DNA of 63,631 nucleotides from Alteripontixanthobacter muriae (GTDB lineage: Bacteria; Pseudomonadota; Alphaproteobacteria; Sphingomonadales; Sphingomonadaceae), in contig NZ_JAAFZT010000007.1 of NCBI RefSeq assembly GCF_013336795.1, positions 1 to 63,631 on the forward strand, read 5' to 3'. Positions 1 to 9,164 of the stretch are shown here, piece by piece. Position 1 is the first letter of the stretch. Each line of letters starts with the position of its first letter. The notes under the pieces are model-generated. The model saw only the letters and a program-made list of their open reading frames with translations. It was not told where the DNA came from and searched no databases. A program made the position numbers and the translations under genes.

Positions 1-293
1 ATCACCTTTGCCACCTGCTCATCGGAGACGGTTCGCGGGCGGCCGGGCCGGTACTCGTCGGTGAGCCCCTCGATCCGGTCCTTTACGAACCTGCGGCGCC
101 ACTTCCCGACCGTGTGCTCGTGCACCCCGAGCCGCTCGGCGACCTCCTTGCTTTGCGAGCCATCTGCGCACAGCAGGATCATCCGGCACCGATCCGACAA
201 CGACCGCGGGGTTTTGTGCCGCCGAACCTGCGTCTCGAGGAAATCGCGTTCCTCGCCTGTTAACACCACCGCGTCCGCCTGCCGACCTACCAT
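1..293 (-). CDS. IS630-family transposase, N-terminal part (partial)
   Basis: From an ATG at 293, preceded by a GAGGAG ribosome site, the minus strand encodes about 97 residues before leaving the window. The segment has the helix-turn-helix layout of IS630-type transposases: a helix with SLSDRCRMILLCADG, the HTH with SQSKEVAERLGVHEHTVGKW, then a basic linker RRRFVKDRIEGL and a GRPRT motif before the catalytic DDE domain. The catalytic part lies outside the window. This gene mobilises its own element and has no relation to the neighbouring era operon. Longer open frames on both strands here are out-of-frame shadows. Confidence 0.8.
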   Translation of the reverse strand, partial: MVGRQADAVVLTGEERDFLETQVRRHKTPRSLSDRCRMILLCADGSQSKEVAERLGVHEHTVGKWRRRFVKDRIEGLTDEYRPGRPRTVSDEQVAKV

Positions 294-349
294 CGCTCAT
301 CTCCTCACCTGGATCTGAATCAATGATATGAATTACAGTTCCAGGTGAC
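1..349 (-). mobile_element. IS630-type insertion sequence, terminal part (runs off the window)
   Basis: The start of an IS630-family transposase reads leftwards out of the window, so this is the upstream end of an insertion sequence. Its right boundary is an estimate. IS630-type elements duplicate a TA dinucleotide, and a TA at about 350-351 lies just past the non-coding leader. The era stop codon begins only about a dozen bases further on. The left end and the second inverted repeat are outside the window, so the repeat could not be paired. Confidence 0.6.
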
Positions 350-361
350 TAGTGAAGGTTG

Positions 362-1267
362 TTACTGGCCCCAGTCGAGGCCGATTTCCTCGAAGATCTC
401 CTTGTCGTCGGCCCAGCGTTCGTCGACCTTCACATGCAGGAACAGGTGAACCTTGCGCCCGAGCAGCTCGCTCAGTTCCTTGCGCGCAGCCTCGCCGATG
501 GCCTTGATGCGCTGCCCGCCCTTGCCGAGCACGATGGGGCGCTGGCTTTCGCGGGCGATGACGATCTGCTGGCGGATCTCGACGCTGCCATCGCGCCTTT
601 CGGTGTAGCTTTCCGGCCTCACTGCGCTGTCATAGGGCAGTTCCTCGTGCAGCTGCTGGTATAGCTGTTCGCGGGTGATCTCGGCCGCCAGCAGGCGTTC
701 GCTTGCATCGGAAACCTGGTCTTCGGGGTAGTGCCAGAGCCCCGGCGGCATCTGACCGGCCAGATGCTGTTTCAGGCCCGCAACCCCGTCACCCGTTTTC
801 GCGGATATGAAGAATATCTCGTCGAACTCGACCTTGCTGCCAAGATCCTGCGCCAGCGCCAGCAGCGGCTCCTTCGCCGCGATATCCACCTTGTTCAGAG
901 CCAGCAGCTTGCGTTCGGGGCGTTCCTTCAGGGCGGTGAGCAGCGGCTCCAACTCGTGGCGGCGCTGCTTGACCGGGTCGACCACCAGCAGCACCGCGTC
1001 GGCCTCGGTCGTACCTTCCCAGGCGGCGCTGACCATCGCGCGATCCAGGCGTCGCTTCGGTGCAAAAATGCCGGGCGTGTCCACAAGGATCATCTGCACC
1101 GGCCCGTCGAGCGCGATGCCCATCAGCCGGGCGCGGGTGGTCTGTGCCTTGGCGCTGGTGATGGCGACCTTCTGGCCGACCAGCTGGTTCACCAGCGTCG
1201 ATTTACCGGCATTCGGCGCACCGATCACCGCGACTACGCCGCAATAGGGCTGTTCCTGCTCGTTCAT
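362..1267 (-). CDS. era: GTPase Era
   Basis: Era is an essential GTP-binding protein that helps assemble the 30S ribosomal subunit by binding the 3' end of 16S rRNA. The 301-residue product has normal Era length. The G1 P-loop GAPNAGKST is at residues 16-24, DTPG (G3) at 63-66, NKVD (G4) near 125 and an SAKTGDG G5 motif near 157. A C-terminal KH RNA-binding domain carries VLGKGGQRIKAIG. It is the last gene of lepB-rnc-era. Its ATG overlaps the rnc stop by four bases (ATGA), which suggests translational coupling. An IS630-type element lies immediately downstream of the stop. Confidence 0.97.
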   Translation of the reverse strand: MNEQEQPYCGVVAVIGAPNAGKSTLVNQLVGQKVAITSAKAQTTRARLMGIALDGPVQMILVDTPGIFAPKRRLDRAMVSAAWEGTTEADAVLLVVDPVKQRRHELEPLLTALKERPERKLLALNKVDIAAKEPLLALAQDLGSKVEFDEIFFISAKTGDGVAGLKQHLAGQMPPGLWHYPEDQVSDASERLLAAEITREQLYQQLHEELPYDSAVRPESYTERRDGSVEIRQQIVIARESQRPIVLGKGGQRIKAIGEAARKELSELLGRKVHLFLHVKVDERWADDKEIFEEIGLDWGQ

Positions 1268-1929
1268 CCGTAACGCTCCATGAATTCCTTGGCAGCGGCG
1301 GTCTCCGCCTCCTGCTTGCTTGATGCGGTGGCCTGTGCCTCGCCCACGTTCGCTACGCTGACCCTGACGGTGAATTGCGAGGAATGATCGGGACCCGACC
1401 TGTCCACCACCTCATATTCCGGCATTCTGCGCCGATTGCCGGCGGCCCATTCCTGCAAGGCCGATTTCGGGTGCTTGGCCGTGCCGGCTTTCCCCTCGAC
1501 CTCGGGCGCCCAGATGGTGCGGACCCAGTCCCGCGTGGGTTCGAACCCGCGCTCGACGAAGCTCGCGCCCAGCAATGCTTCCATTACATCGCCCAGGATG
1601 TTGTCGCTTTCCGCGCCGCCGTCCTCGCGCGCCTGCTTGCCCATGCGGATATGCGGCGGCAAGCCGATGCGCCGCGCCACGCGCGCGCAGGTGGCCCGGC
1701 TTACCAAGGCATTCAGGCGCTGCGAGAGAGTGCCTTCTGGGCCGGTGTTGCGCTGGTAGAGCCAGTCCGCGATGGCGATGCCCAGAACCCGGTCACCGAG
1801 AAATTCCAGCCGCTCGTAATCCGGTTCGTCGGGGCCGTAGCTGCCGTGGGTCAGCGCCTGTTTCCAGAGGCTCTGATCGAAAGGCTCGATACCGAACCTG
1901 CCAAGCCACTGCAGGGCTTCGGTCTTCAT
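1264..1929 (-). CDS. rnc: Ribonuclease III
   Basis: RNase III cleaves double-stranded RNA in rRNA and mRNA processing. The 221-residue product has the signature ERLEFLGDRVLG with catalytic Glu42 and Asp46. A second acidic cluster (DVMEALLGASF) and a C-terminal double-stranded-RNA-binding domain over the last 70 residues follow. The frame is open a further 28 codons upstream, but the ATG at 1929 was chosen because it overlaps the lepB stop as ATGA and gives the usual family length. The upstream part only mirrors lepB coding sequence in another frame. It lies in the lepB-rnc-era operon. Confidence 0.96.
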   Translation of the reverse strand: MKTEALQWLGRFGIEPFDQSLWKQALTHGSYGPDEPDYERLEFLGDRVLGIAIADWLYQRNTGPEGTLSQRLNALVSRATCARVARRIGLPPHIRMGKQAREDGGAESDNILGDVMEALLGASFVERGFEPTRDWVRTIWAPEVEGKAGTAKHPKSALQEWAAGNRRRMPEYEVVDRSGPDHSSQFTVRVSVANVGEAQATASSKQEAETAAAKEFMERYG

Positions 1930-2759
1930 ATGAGATCCCCGATGCGGCTCCAGCGAGCGGCGGAGAACCAGGTCCAGGGCAGCAGCCATTCCGCCGATCC
2001 GTCGGTGGACCACATCAGAACGGTGGCCCGGCCGACCAGATTGTCCATCGGCACCATGCCGATGCCGCCACCGGGCGCGGCAGGGAAGCGGCTGTCCTGT
2101 GAATTGTCGCGATTATCGCCCATGGCGAAGAAATGCCCTTCGGGCACCATCACCGGTCCGAAATTGTCCGCAGGGCCGGTGCCAAGGTCGATGATCTCGT
2201 AGGAACGGCCACTCGGCAGGGTTTCTTCAAACCGGATGTAGCGGCAGAACAGTGCACCCTCCACACGCACGACCTGCGCGGCGGGATGGCAGTCGGTGTT
2301 CGCCGAGATCGGCACCAGCAGATCGTCGAGGCGGCGGCGAGGCAGAGCCTCCCCGTTCAGATAAACCGTGCCGTCGCGCAGTTCCACGGTGTCGCCGGGC
2401 ATGGCGATGGCCCGCTTGATGTAATCGGTCCCGTCGACAGGGTGGCGGAAGATGACGACATCGCCGGGATCGGGGGCACTTGCTAAAATGCGGCCCGGTA
2501 TCAGCGGTGCGTTGAAAGGTAGAGAATTGCTGGTGTAGCCGTAGGACCATTTGGAGGCGAGCAGGTAATCGCCGTTCATCAGGCGCGGCAGCATGCTTTC
2601 GCTGGGGATGTTGAAGGGCGAGAAGATGAAGCTGCGGAAGATCACCACGATCAGCGCCAGCTTCAGGACGAAAATGAAGAAGTTTTCCTCTTCCTTCGCC
2701 TTGCTGTCTTCGTGCGTTGCGGGTGCTTGCTCCGCCGGGGCGACTGCGGGTTCGCTCAC
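1926..2759 (-). CDS. lepB: Signal peptidase I
   Basis: This inner-membrane serine protease removes signal peptides from exported proteins. It is 277 residues long, with an acidic, Ala/Pro-rich cytosolic N-terminus and a single membrane segment at about residues 28-47. The nucleophile Ser55 is in NIPSESM and the general-base Lys115 in TDYIKR. The C-terminal box MGDNRDNSQDSR is intact. It starts with GTG at 2759 and heads the operon with rnc and era. The 124-bp gap to the divergent pgi gene should hold promoters for both directions. I see no second membrane helix, unlike E. coli LepB; a single one is common in alphaproteobacteria. Confidence 0.95.
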   Translation of the reverse strand: MSEPAVAPAEQAPATHEDSKAKEEENFFIFVLKLALIVVIFRSFIFSPFNIPSESMLPRLMNGDYLLASKWSYGYTSNSLPFNAPLIPGRILASAPDPGDVVIFRHPVDGTDYIKRAIAMPGDTVELRDGTVYLNGEALPRRRLDDLLVPISANTDCHPAAQVVRVEGALFCRYIRFEETLPSGRSYEIIDLGTGPADNFGPVMVPEGHFFAMGDNRDNSQDSRFPAAPGGGIGMVPMDNLVGRATVLMWSTDGSAEWLLPWTWFSAARWSRIGDLI

Positions 2760-2883
2760 GAACGGCCGCCTGTTGCCGGGCTGAAGCGGCTGTGCGGCAT
2801 CATCGGGGTGGTGCCCTTTTCATCCTTCCAAATCATGGCGGCATTCCCTAGTCGCCGTAAGGCACGGTAGGAAAGGAAATTCG

Positions 2884-4452
2884 ATGAGCGACCCGACGCA
2901 GTCCACGAAATCGCAGGATATCAAGGACCGGATCGCTCAGCGGCAGGTCCTGACCCTGAAGGAACTGTTCCGGGCCGAAAAGGACCGCGTTGCCACCCTG
3001 GCGAGCCGGATCGAATGGCCGGTTGGCGAAGCTGGCGACGACGGGGCCGATGCGCCCCGAGCCGGAATGCTGTGCGACTGGTCGAAAACGCATCTAGACG
3101 CGACATTGCTCGGCGACTTCGAGGAACTTGCCGATGTCATGGACTTTGCAGCGGCGCGCGAGGCGCTGTTCGCTGGCGACATCGTCAATGTGACGGAAGG
3201 GCGGCCCGCCGAGCACATCGCGCAGCGCGGCATCGGCAACGATGCGGCCACCGAGGAAGCGGCGGCACTGCACCGCCGGATGAAGCTGCTGGTCGAAGCG
3301 ATACACGAAGGCGCGCTGGGAGAGGTCAGGCACCTCATCCATATTGGTATCGGCGGCAGCGCGCTCGGCCCTGCTCTGGCAGTAGACGCGCTGACCCGCG
3401 ATCTTGCGCTTGTGGACGTGCATGTCGTGTCGAACATCGACGGGCTCGCGCTGGAAGCGGCCTTTGCGGCATGCGACCCGGCCACGACACTGATCGCGGT
3501 GGCGAGCAAGACCTTCACCACCATCGAAACCATGACCAATGCGGCCAGCGCGCTGAAATGGCTTGGCGACAATGGCGTTGCCGACCCGCAGGGGCGCGTC
3601 ATTGCGCTGACCGCCTCGCCTGAAAAGGCCGTGGAGTGGGGCGTCGACGAAACGCGGGTGCTGCCGTTTTCCCCTGCGGTTGGTGGACGCTATTCGCTCT
3701 GGTCGTCCATCGGTTTTCCGCTGGCGCTAGCGGTGGGCTGGGACGAATTCGCGCAATTCCTTGCTGGCGCTCGGGCTGTCGATGAACATTTCCGCGATAT
3801 GGAGGGGCGCGAAAATCTGCCGTTGCGCGCCGCTTTCGCTGATCGATACTACGCTGAAATCCGCCACTGCCAGACCCGCGCGGTGTTCGCCTATGACGAA
3901 CGGCTTGCGCTGTTTCCCGATTATCTCCAGCAGCTTGAAATGGAATCGAACGGTAAGCGGGTGACCGCCGAAGGGCACCCGGTGACCGGCCCTACAGCTG
4001 CGATCACCTGGGGCGGTGTCGGGACCGACGCTCAGCATGCCGTGTTTCAGCTGCTGCATCAGGGCACGCATCTGGCGCCGGTGGACTTCATCGCCAGCAT
4101 TGCCCCCGGAGACGACCTCGACCCGGCGCATCACCGCATCCTTCTGACCAATTGCTTCGCACAAGGGGCGGCGCTGATGGCGGGCGAGCAGGGCAAGGAT
4201 CCCGCGCGCCATTTCCCCGGTGACCGGCCCAGCGCCACCATCCTGTGCGACGATCTGGATGCGGCAACCCTGGGCGCGCTCATCGCCTTTCACGAACACC
4301 GCACCTTCGCCGATGCCGTGCTGATGGGCATCAACCCTTTCGACCAGTTCGGGGTGGAACTCGGCAAACGCATGGCGAAGGAAATCGAGGCAGGCGAGGG
4401 CGATTTCGATGCGGGAACGCGGGGGTTGCTGAAGGCTGCCGGGCTGGATTGA
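2884..4452 (+). CDS. pgi: Glucose-6-phosphate isomerase
   Basis: Interconverts glucose-6-phosphate and fructose-6-phosphate in the cytoplasm (glycolysis/gluconeogenesis and entry to the Entner-Doudoroff and pentose routes). The 522-residue product has the phosphate-binding stretch SKTFTTIETMTNA, the PGI signature GGRYSLWSSIGFPLAL, the ESNGKRV motif, HQGTHLAPVDF and the C-terminal QFGVELGKRM. The start at 2884 has a strong upstream AGGAAAGGAAA ribosome site. It is divergent from lepB, and gor follows 86 bp downstream on the same strand. Confidence 0.97.
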   Translation: MSDPTQSTKSQDIKDRIAQRQVLTLKELFRAEKDRVATLASRIEWPVGEAGDDGADAPRAGMLCDWSKTHLDATLLGDFEELADVMDFAAAREALFAGDIVNVTEGRPAEHIAQRGIGNDAATEEAAALHRRMKLLVEAIHEGALGEVRHLIHIGIGGSALGPALAVDALTRDLALVDVHVVSNIDGLALEAAFAACDPATTLIAVASKTFTTIETMTNAASALKWLGDNGVADPQGRVIALTASPEKAVEWGVDETRVLPFSPAVGGRYSLWSSIGFPLALAVGWDEFAQFLAGARAVDEHFRDMEGRENLPLRAAFADRYYAEIRHCQTRAVFAYDERLALFPDYLQQLEMESNGKRVTAEGHPVTGPTAAITWGGVGTDAQHAVFQLLHQGTHLAPVDFIASIAPGDDLDPAHHRILLTNCFAQGAALMAGEQGKDPARHFPGDRPSATILCDDLDAATLGALIAFHEHRTFADAVLMGINPFDQFGVELGKRMAKEIEAGEGDFDAGTRGLLKAAGLD

Positions 4453-4538
4453 GGCGGCCCCAGATCGGCGCTCCTGTTGGCATTCGGGTGCCGCTCGCCC
4501 ATATCGCCCGGGATTGCGTGGGCGAACAGGAGTATTGC

Positions 4539-5885
4539 ATGGCCGAATATGATTATGATCTCTTCACCATTGGCGCCGGATCGGGCGGGGTGCGCGCCTC
4601 GCGCGTGTCCGCTGCGCATGGGGCAAAGGTCGCCGTGGCAGAGGAATATCGGGTCGGCGGCACCTGTGTCATCCGTGGCTGCGTTCCGAAGAAGATGCTT
4701 GTCTATGGCGCGCATTTTGCCGAGGATCTGGAGGATTGCCAGAAATTCGGCTGGACTGTCGAAAACCCGACTTTCGACTGGATCAAGCTGCGCGACAATG
4801 TCCTTGGCGACGTCGATCGTCTGAACGGCCTCTATAAGGACACTCTCGAGAACCACGGCGTGGAGATCATCCACCAGCGCGCCCGCATCACCGGCGATCA
4901 CGAGATCACGCTGGCAGATGGCACCGTGGTTACGGCCAGGCACATCCTCATTGCCACCGGCGCCCGTCCCCATGTGCCGGAATGTCCCGGCCACGAACTC
5001 GGCATTACCAGCAACGAGGCGTTTCACCTCGACAAATTGCCCGAGCGTATCCTGATCGCAGGCGGCGGCTACATCGCCAATGAATTTGCCGGGATCTTCA
5101 ACGAATTCGGCACGCATGTGACCATCATCAATCGCAGTGACACCCTGCTGCGCCAGTATGACGAACAGGTCCGCGACCGGCTGCTGCAGATATCCATGAT
5201 GAAGGGCATCGACTTCAAGTTCCACGCCGAATTCAAGGGGATCGAAAAGACCGACGCCGGCTGCCTGCGTGTCTCAATGACGAACCATGAAGATATCGAA
5301 GTCGATTGCGTGATGTTCGCAACCGGCAGGATTCCGAACACGGAAGATCTCGGGCTTGAAAATGTCGGCGTGGAACTGGGAGAGAAGGGCGAGGTAAAGG
5401 TCGACCGGTTCAGCAAGACCAGCGTCGATTACATCTACGCCGTGGGCGATGTGACCGACCGGATACAGCTCACCCCCGTCGCCATTCGCGAGGGGCAGGC
5501 CTTTGCCGATACGGTATTCGGGAACGAGCCGACCTCGGTCAGCTACGATCATGTCCCCAGCGCCGTATTCAGCCACCCGCCCATCGCTGCTGTCGGCATG
5601 ACCGAAGGGGAAGCGCGGAACAGCCTGGGCAGCGTGAAGGTCTACACTTCCGATTTCCGTCCCATGAAGAACGTGGTCGCAGGGCGCAACGAACGCGGCC
5701 TCTACAAGCTGGTTTGCGACGGTGAGAACGGCCGGATTGTCGGCGTGCACATGATCGGCCCGGACGCGCCGGAAATCATGCAAGCCGCCGCCGTTGCGGT
5801 GAAGGCCGGGCTGACGAAGCAGGATTTCGACAATACGGTCGCGATTCACCCGACCATGGCGGAAGAGCTTGTCCTGATGCGCTGA
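4539..5885 (+). CDS. gor: Glutathione-disulfide reductase
   Basis: FAD-dependent enzyme that uses NADPH to reduce oxidised glutathione. It is 448 residues. The N-terminal FAD site is TIGAGSGG, and the redox-active disulfide is Cys43/Cys48 in GGTCVIRGCVPKK. A second Rossmann motif (AGGGYIANEFAG) binds NADPH, with Arg residues just after it (INRSDTLLR). The C-terminal dimer motif is AIHPTMAEE. The ATG at 4539 is preferred over the much longer open frame because it places the FAD motif about ten residues in, as in the family. The Ile-Arg inside the disulfide loop is the usual alphaproteobacterial variant. Confidence 0.95.
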   Translation: MAEYDYDLFTIGAGSGGVRASRVSAAHGAKVAVAEEYRVGGTCVIRGCVPKKMLVYGAHFAEDLEDCQKFGWTVENPTFDWIKLRDNVLGDVDRLNGLYKDTLENHGVEIIHQRARITGDHEITLADGTVVTARHILIATGARPHVPECPGHELGITSNEAFHLDKLPERILIAGGGYIANEFAGIFNEFGTHVTIINRSDTLLRQYDEQVRDRLLQISMMKGIDFKFHAEFKGIEKTDAGCLRVSMTNHEDIEVDCVMFATGRIPNTEDLGLENVGVELGEKGEVKVDRFSKTSVDYIYAVGDVTDRIQLTPVAIREGQAFADTVFGNEPTSVSYDHVPSAVFSHPPIAAVGMTEGEARNSLGSVKVYTSDFRPMKNVVAGRNERGLYKLVCDGENGRIVGVHMIGPDAPEIMQAAAVAVKAGLTKQDFDNTVAIHPTMAEELVLMR

Positions 5886-5952
5886 ACGATCCGGACTGTC
5901 ATGCGTTCAACCTCACAATGCACCAATGCGGACGCGAATGAAGGAGAAGCAC

Positions 5953-6981
5953 ATGTCAGGTACGGTTCTGGTCACGGGCGGCACAGGCTACATCGCAGGC
6001 GAATTGATCGGTCAGTTGCTGGACAGCGGCTGGAAGGTCCGGACGACCGTGCGCGACATGGCGGCGGGGGGTGGCCGCTTGCGCGGCCGGTTTCCCGGAG
6101 CGGGCGACGATCTGGCGATCATGAAGGCGGATCTGCTTTCGGATGATGGCTGGGCCGACGCGATGAAGGGCTGCGATGCGGTTGCCCATGTCGCCTCGCC
6201 CTTTCCGATGGGCGTGCCAAAGGACGAGGATGAACTGATCCGCCCCGCACGTGAAGGCACGTTGCGCGTCTTGCGCTTTGCAAAGGAAGCCGGTGTTACC
6301 CGCTTCGTGCAGACGTCCAGCGCGGCGGCCATCGCCTATGGCCATGACAGCGAGCAGACTCATTTCGACCATACCGACTGGACCGACGTAACCGACCCGA
6401 AAGTCGCGCCTTATGCGAAGAGCAAGACCCTAGCCGAGTTCGCCGCACGCGACTGGGTCCGCGACAATGCGCCTGAGATGGTCTATTGCTCGGTCAATCC
6501 CGTGGCTGTCCTTGGCCCCGTGCATGACGAAGACCTGTCGACGTCCATCCAGTTCGTGAAGAAGGCTCTCGATGGTTCGATGCCGATGATTCCGCATGTC
6601 GGCGTCGGCATCGTGGATGTGCGCGATGTCGCTTCCCTGCATGTGAAGGCGCTTGAAGCCGATGCCGTCAAGGTTCGCGGCGAACGTTTTGCGGCTTCTG
6701 GTCCGTTCATATGGCTCGAGCAGATAACCGAGATCCTGCGCAACCGGCTACCCGAACGCGAAACCCGTAAGGTACCCACAAGCCGCATGCCGAATTTCGC
6801 CGTGCCGGTCCTTGCGGTGTTCATGCCTGAAATGCGGCAGCTGAAGACGGAACGGGGCCGGGTCCGGGTGATCGATTCCAGTCATGCCGAGGATGTGCTG
6901 GGCTGGACGATGCGAGATTCGACGCAGACGATCGTGGATACAGCGCGCAGCCTGATCTATCAGGGCATCGTCAAGGTCTGA
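5953..6981 (+). CDS. NAD(P)-dependent epimerase/reductase (dihydroflavonol-reductase-like, extended SDR)
   Basis: Extended short-chain dehydrogenase of the aldehyde-reductase / dihydroflavonol-4-reductase-like group. It probably reduces a carbonyl substrate with NADPH; the substrate cannot be told from sequence. The nucleotide site VTGGTGYIAGELI is at residues 6-18, followed by an Arg-rich stretch (TTVRD) typical of NADPH binding. The catalytic YxxxK is in PYAKSKTLAEF. The start at 5953 has an excellent AAGGAGAAGCAC ribosome site, better than the in-frame ATG at 5926. It stands alone after gor, with 121 bp before pccB. Confidence 0.85.
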   Translation: MSGTVLVTGGTGYIAGELIGQLLDSGWKVRTTVRDMAAGGGRLRGRFPGAGDDLAIMKADLLSDDGWADAMKGCDAVAHVASPFPMGVPKDEDELIRPAREGTLRVLRFAKEAGVTRFVQTSSAAAIAYGHDSEQTHFDHTDWTDVTDPKVAPYAKSKTLAEFAARDWVRDNAPEMVYCSVNPVAVLGPVHDEDLSTSIQFVKKALDGSMPMIPHVGVGIVDVRDVASLHVKALEADAVKVRGERFAASGPFIWLEQITEILRNRLPERETRKVPTSRMPNFAVPVLAVFMPEMRQLKTERGRVRVIDSSHAEDVLGWTMRDSTQTIVDTARSLIYQGIVKV

Positions 6982-7102
6982 GCGCTTCCCGGCAAACCGC
7001 ACGGCGGCGCTATTGACGCTGCACCGCGCCACTCGCTAGGCGGTCGGCGTAAGTTTCTCCTCCCGTGCCGAACGCAGCGGCATGCCAGACGCAGGATCGC
7101 CA

Positions 7103-8635
7103 ATGTCCGCCAATATCGCCGAACTCGAACGTCGCCGCGCCGCAGCCCGGATGGGCGGGGGGCAGAACCGGATCGACGCTCAGCATGCGAAGGGCAAGCT
7201 GACAGCGCGCGAAAGGCTGGACGTGCTACTGGATGAAGGCAGCTTCGAGGAATACGACCAGTTCGTCGAACATGACGCTGTCGACTTCGGCATGGCAGAC
7301 CAGAAGTTCTACGGCGACGGCGTGGTGACCGGCAGCGGCACGATTAACGGCCGCCTCGTCTATGTCTTCAGCCAGGATTTCACCGTCTTCGGCGGCAGCC
7401 TGTCGAAGCGGCATGCGGAAAAGATCTGCAAGGTGATGGACATGGCGCTGCGCAACGGCGCGCCGGTCATCGGCCTCAATGACAGCGGCGGTGCGCGCAT
7501 CCAGGAAGGGGTCGCCAGCCTCGGCGGCTATGCCGAAGTGTTCCAGCGCAACGTGCTGGCTTCGGGCGTGGTGCCGCAGATCAGCCTCATCATGGGGCCA
7601 TGCGCGGGCGGTGCGGTCTACAGCCCGGCAATGACTGACTTCATCTTCATGGTGAAGGATTCGTCCTATATGTTCGTCACCGGCCCCGACGTGGTGAAGA
7701 CGGTTACCAATGAGGTGGTGACGCAGGAGGAACTCGGCGGTGCGGTGACGCATACGACCAAGACCAGCGTCGCCGACCTCGCATTCGAAAATGACATCGA
7801 GACCCTGCTGCAGACGCGCAGGTTCTTCGACTATCTGCCGCTGTCGAACCGCGAAGGCGTGCCCGAACGCCCCACTGACGATGCGTGGGACCGGGTTGAG
7901 GAAAGCCTCGACACGCTGATCCCCGACAATGCCAACCAGCCTTATGACATGCACGAGGTCATCACCAAGGTGCTGGACGAAGGCGACTTCTTCGAAGTGC
8001 AGCCCGCCCATGCCGGGAACATCCTGTGCGGCTTCGGCCGGGTGGAGGGGCGCACGGTCGGTATAGTCGCCAATCAGCCGATGGTGCTGGCAGGCGTACT
8101 CGACATCAATTCATCGAAAAAGGCCGCGCGTTTCGTGCGCTTCTGCGATGCTTTCGACATTCCCATCCTTACCTTCGTCGATGTGCCGGGCTTTCTTCCC
8201 GGCACGGGGCAGGAGCATAACGGCATCATCAAACACGGCGCGAAGCTGCTGTTCGCCTATGCCGAGGCGACCGTGCCCAAGATCACGGTGATCACCCGCA
8301 AGGCCTATGGCGGTGCCTATGACGTCATGGCGTCCAAGCATCTGCGGGGCGATCTGAACTATGCGTGGCCCACTGCCGAGATTGCCGTGATGGGTGCGAA
8401 GGGCGCGGTGGAGATCATCTTCCGCCAGGACCGCGACGATCCCGAAAAGATTGCCGAAAAGACAAAGGAATATGAAGACCGCTTCGCCAACCCCTTCGTG
8501 GCCGCGAGCCGCGGCTATATCGACGAGGTAATCTACCCGCGGAACACCCGCCGTCGCATCGCGCAAGGCTTGCGCAAGCTACGCGGCAAGGCGCTGGAGA
8601 ACCCGTGGAAGAAGCATGACAATATCCCGTTGTAG
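7103..8635 (+). CDS. pccB: Propionyl-CoA carboxylase beta subunit
   Basis: Carboxyltransferase subunit that moves CO2 from carboxybiotin on PccA to propionyl-CoA, giving (S)-methylmalonyl-CoA. The 510-residue product has both crotonase-like halves of the family. [12 protein letters not shown] and [11 protein letters not shown] lie in the first half; [25 protein letters not shown] is represented in the second half by its [13 protein letters not shown] core and AYGGAYDVM. The start at 7103 was chosen because the product then begins like other PccB proteins (MSANIAELE); an ATG seven codons upstream is possible. It heads the propionate operon with the epimerase, hydratase, scpA, bioB and pccA. 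Confidence 0.95.
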   Translation: MSANIAELERRRAAARMGGGQNRIDAQHAKGKLTARERLDVLLDEGSFEEYDQFVEHDAVDFGMADQKFYGDGVVTGSGTINGRLVYVFSQDFTVFGGSLSKRHAEKICKVMDMALRNGAPVIGLNDSGGARIQEGVASLGGYAEVFQRNVLASGVVPQISLIMGPCAGGAVYSPAMTDFIFMVKDSSYMFVTGPDVVKTVTNEVVTQEELGGAVTHTTKTSVADLAFENDIETLLQTRRFFDYLPLSNREGVPERPTDDAWDRVEESLDTLIPDNANQPYDMHEVITKVLDEGDFFEVQPAHAGNILCGFGRVEGRTVGIVANQPMVLAGVLDINSSKKAARFVRFCDAFDIPILTFVDVPGFLPGTGQEHNGIIKHGAKLLFAYAEATVPKITVITRKAYGGAYDVMASKHLRGDLNYAWPTAEIAVMGAKGAVEIIFRQDRDDPEKIAEKTKEYEDRFANPFVAASRGYIDEVIYPRNTRRRIAQGLRKLRGKALENPWKKHDNIPL

Positions 8636-8714
8636 GATTGGCTGATGTCCTCCTTCGGCTTTCTCGCGCTTACAAGCCACTTTCTTTCATCCGCTGCCAA
8701 CCAGGAATGAAGCC

Positions 8715-9164
8715 ATGAAACTCGGCCGCCTCAACCACATCGGCGTCGCGACGCCCTCAATTGCGGATAGCATCGCCTACTATCGCGAGGTCATGGGCGC
8801 GACCGACATCACCGAAGCGTTCGACCTGGCCGAACAGGGGGTGAAGGTCTGCTTCGTCAACACGGCGACGGATAGCGGCGTGAACGGCACGCAGATCGAA
8901 CTTATCGAGCCGCTCGGGGAGGGCTCCACCCTGCGCGGGTTCATGGAGAAGAACCCGCTCGGTGGGCAGCACCATGTCTGCTATGAGGTCGAGGATATCG
9001 TTCAGGCGCGTGCGTGGTTCGAGGGCAAGGGCAAGCGCATCCTCGGCCCTACTCGCATCGGGGCGCATGGCACGCCGATCTTCTTCCTTCACCCGAAGGA
9101 CATGATGGGGCAACTGACCGAGATCATGGAAACGCCGAAATCAGCCGGGGAGGGCACGCATTGA
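8715..9164 (+). CDS. mce: Methylmalonyl-CoA epimerase
   Basis: Converts (S)- to (R)-methylmalonyl-CoA so that the mutase can use it. The 149-residue, single glyoxalase/VOC-fold protein starts KLGRLNHIGVATPSI, with the metal-ligand His in NHIGVA. A second ligand region is GGQHHVCYEVEDI and a C-terminal Glu lies in GQLTEIME. The stop overlaps the next ATG by one base (TGATG), which indicates tight coupling in the operon. Its position between pccB and scpA supports this role over other VOC enzymes. Confidence 0.93.
   Translation: MKLGRLNHIGVATPSIADSIAYYREVMGATDITEAFDLAEQGVKVCFVNTATDSGVNGTQIELIEPLGEGSTLRGFMEKNPLGGQHHVCYEVEDIVQARAWFEGKGKRILGPTRIGAHGTPIFFLHPKDMMGQLTEIMETPKSAGEGTH

Noticed and set aside
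4659-4690. Unusual CVIRGC active site in glutathione reductase
   Set aside because: It differs from the E. coli CVNVGC, but Ile-Arg inside the disulfide loop is common in alphaproteobacterial glutathione reductases, so it is not a novelty.
8645-8710. 21-codon frame between pccB and the epimerase gene
   Set aside because: Opens with ATG and ends at the epimerase ribosome site, but has no ribosome site of its own and no similarity to anything. It is a spacer.
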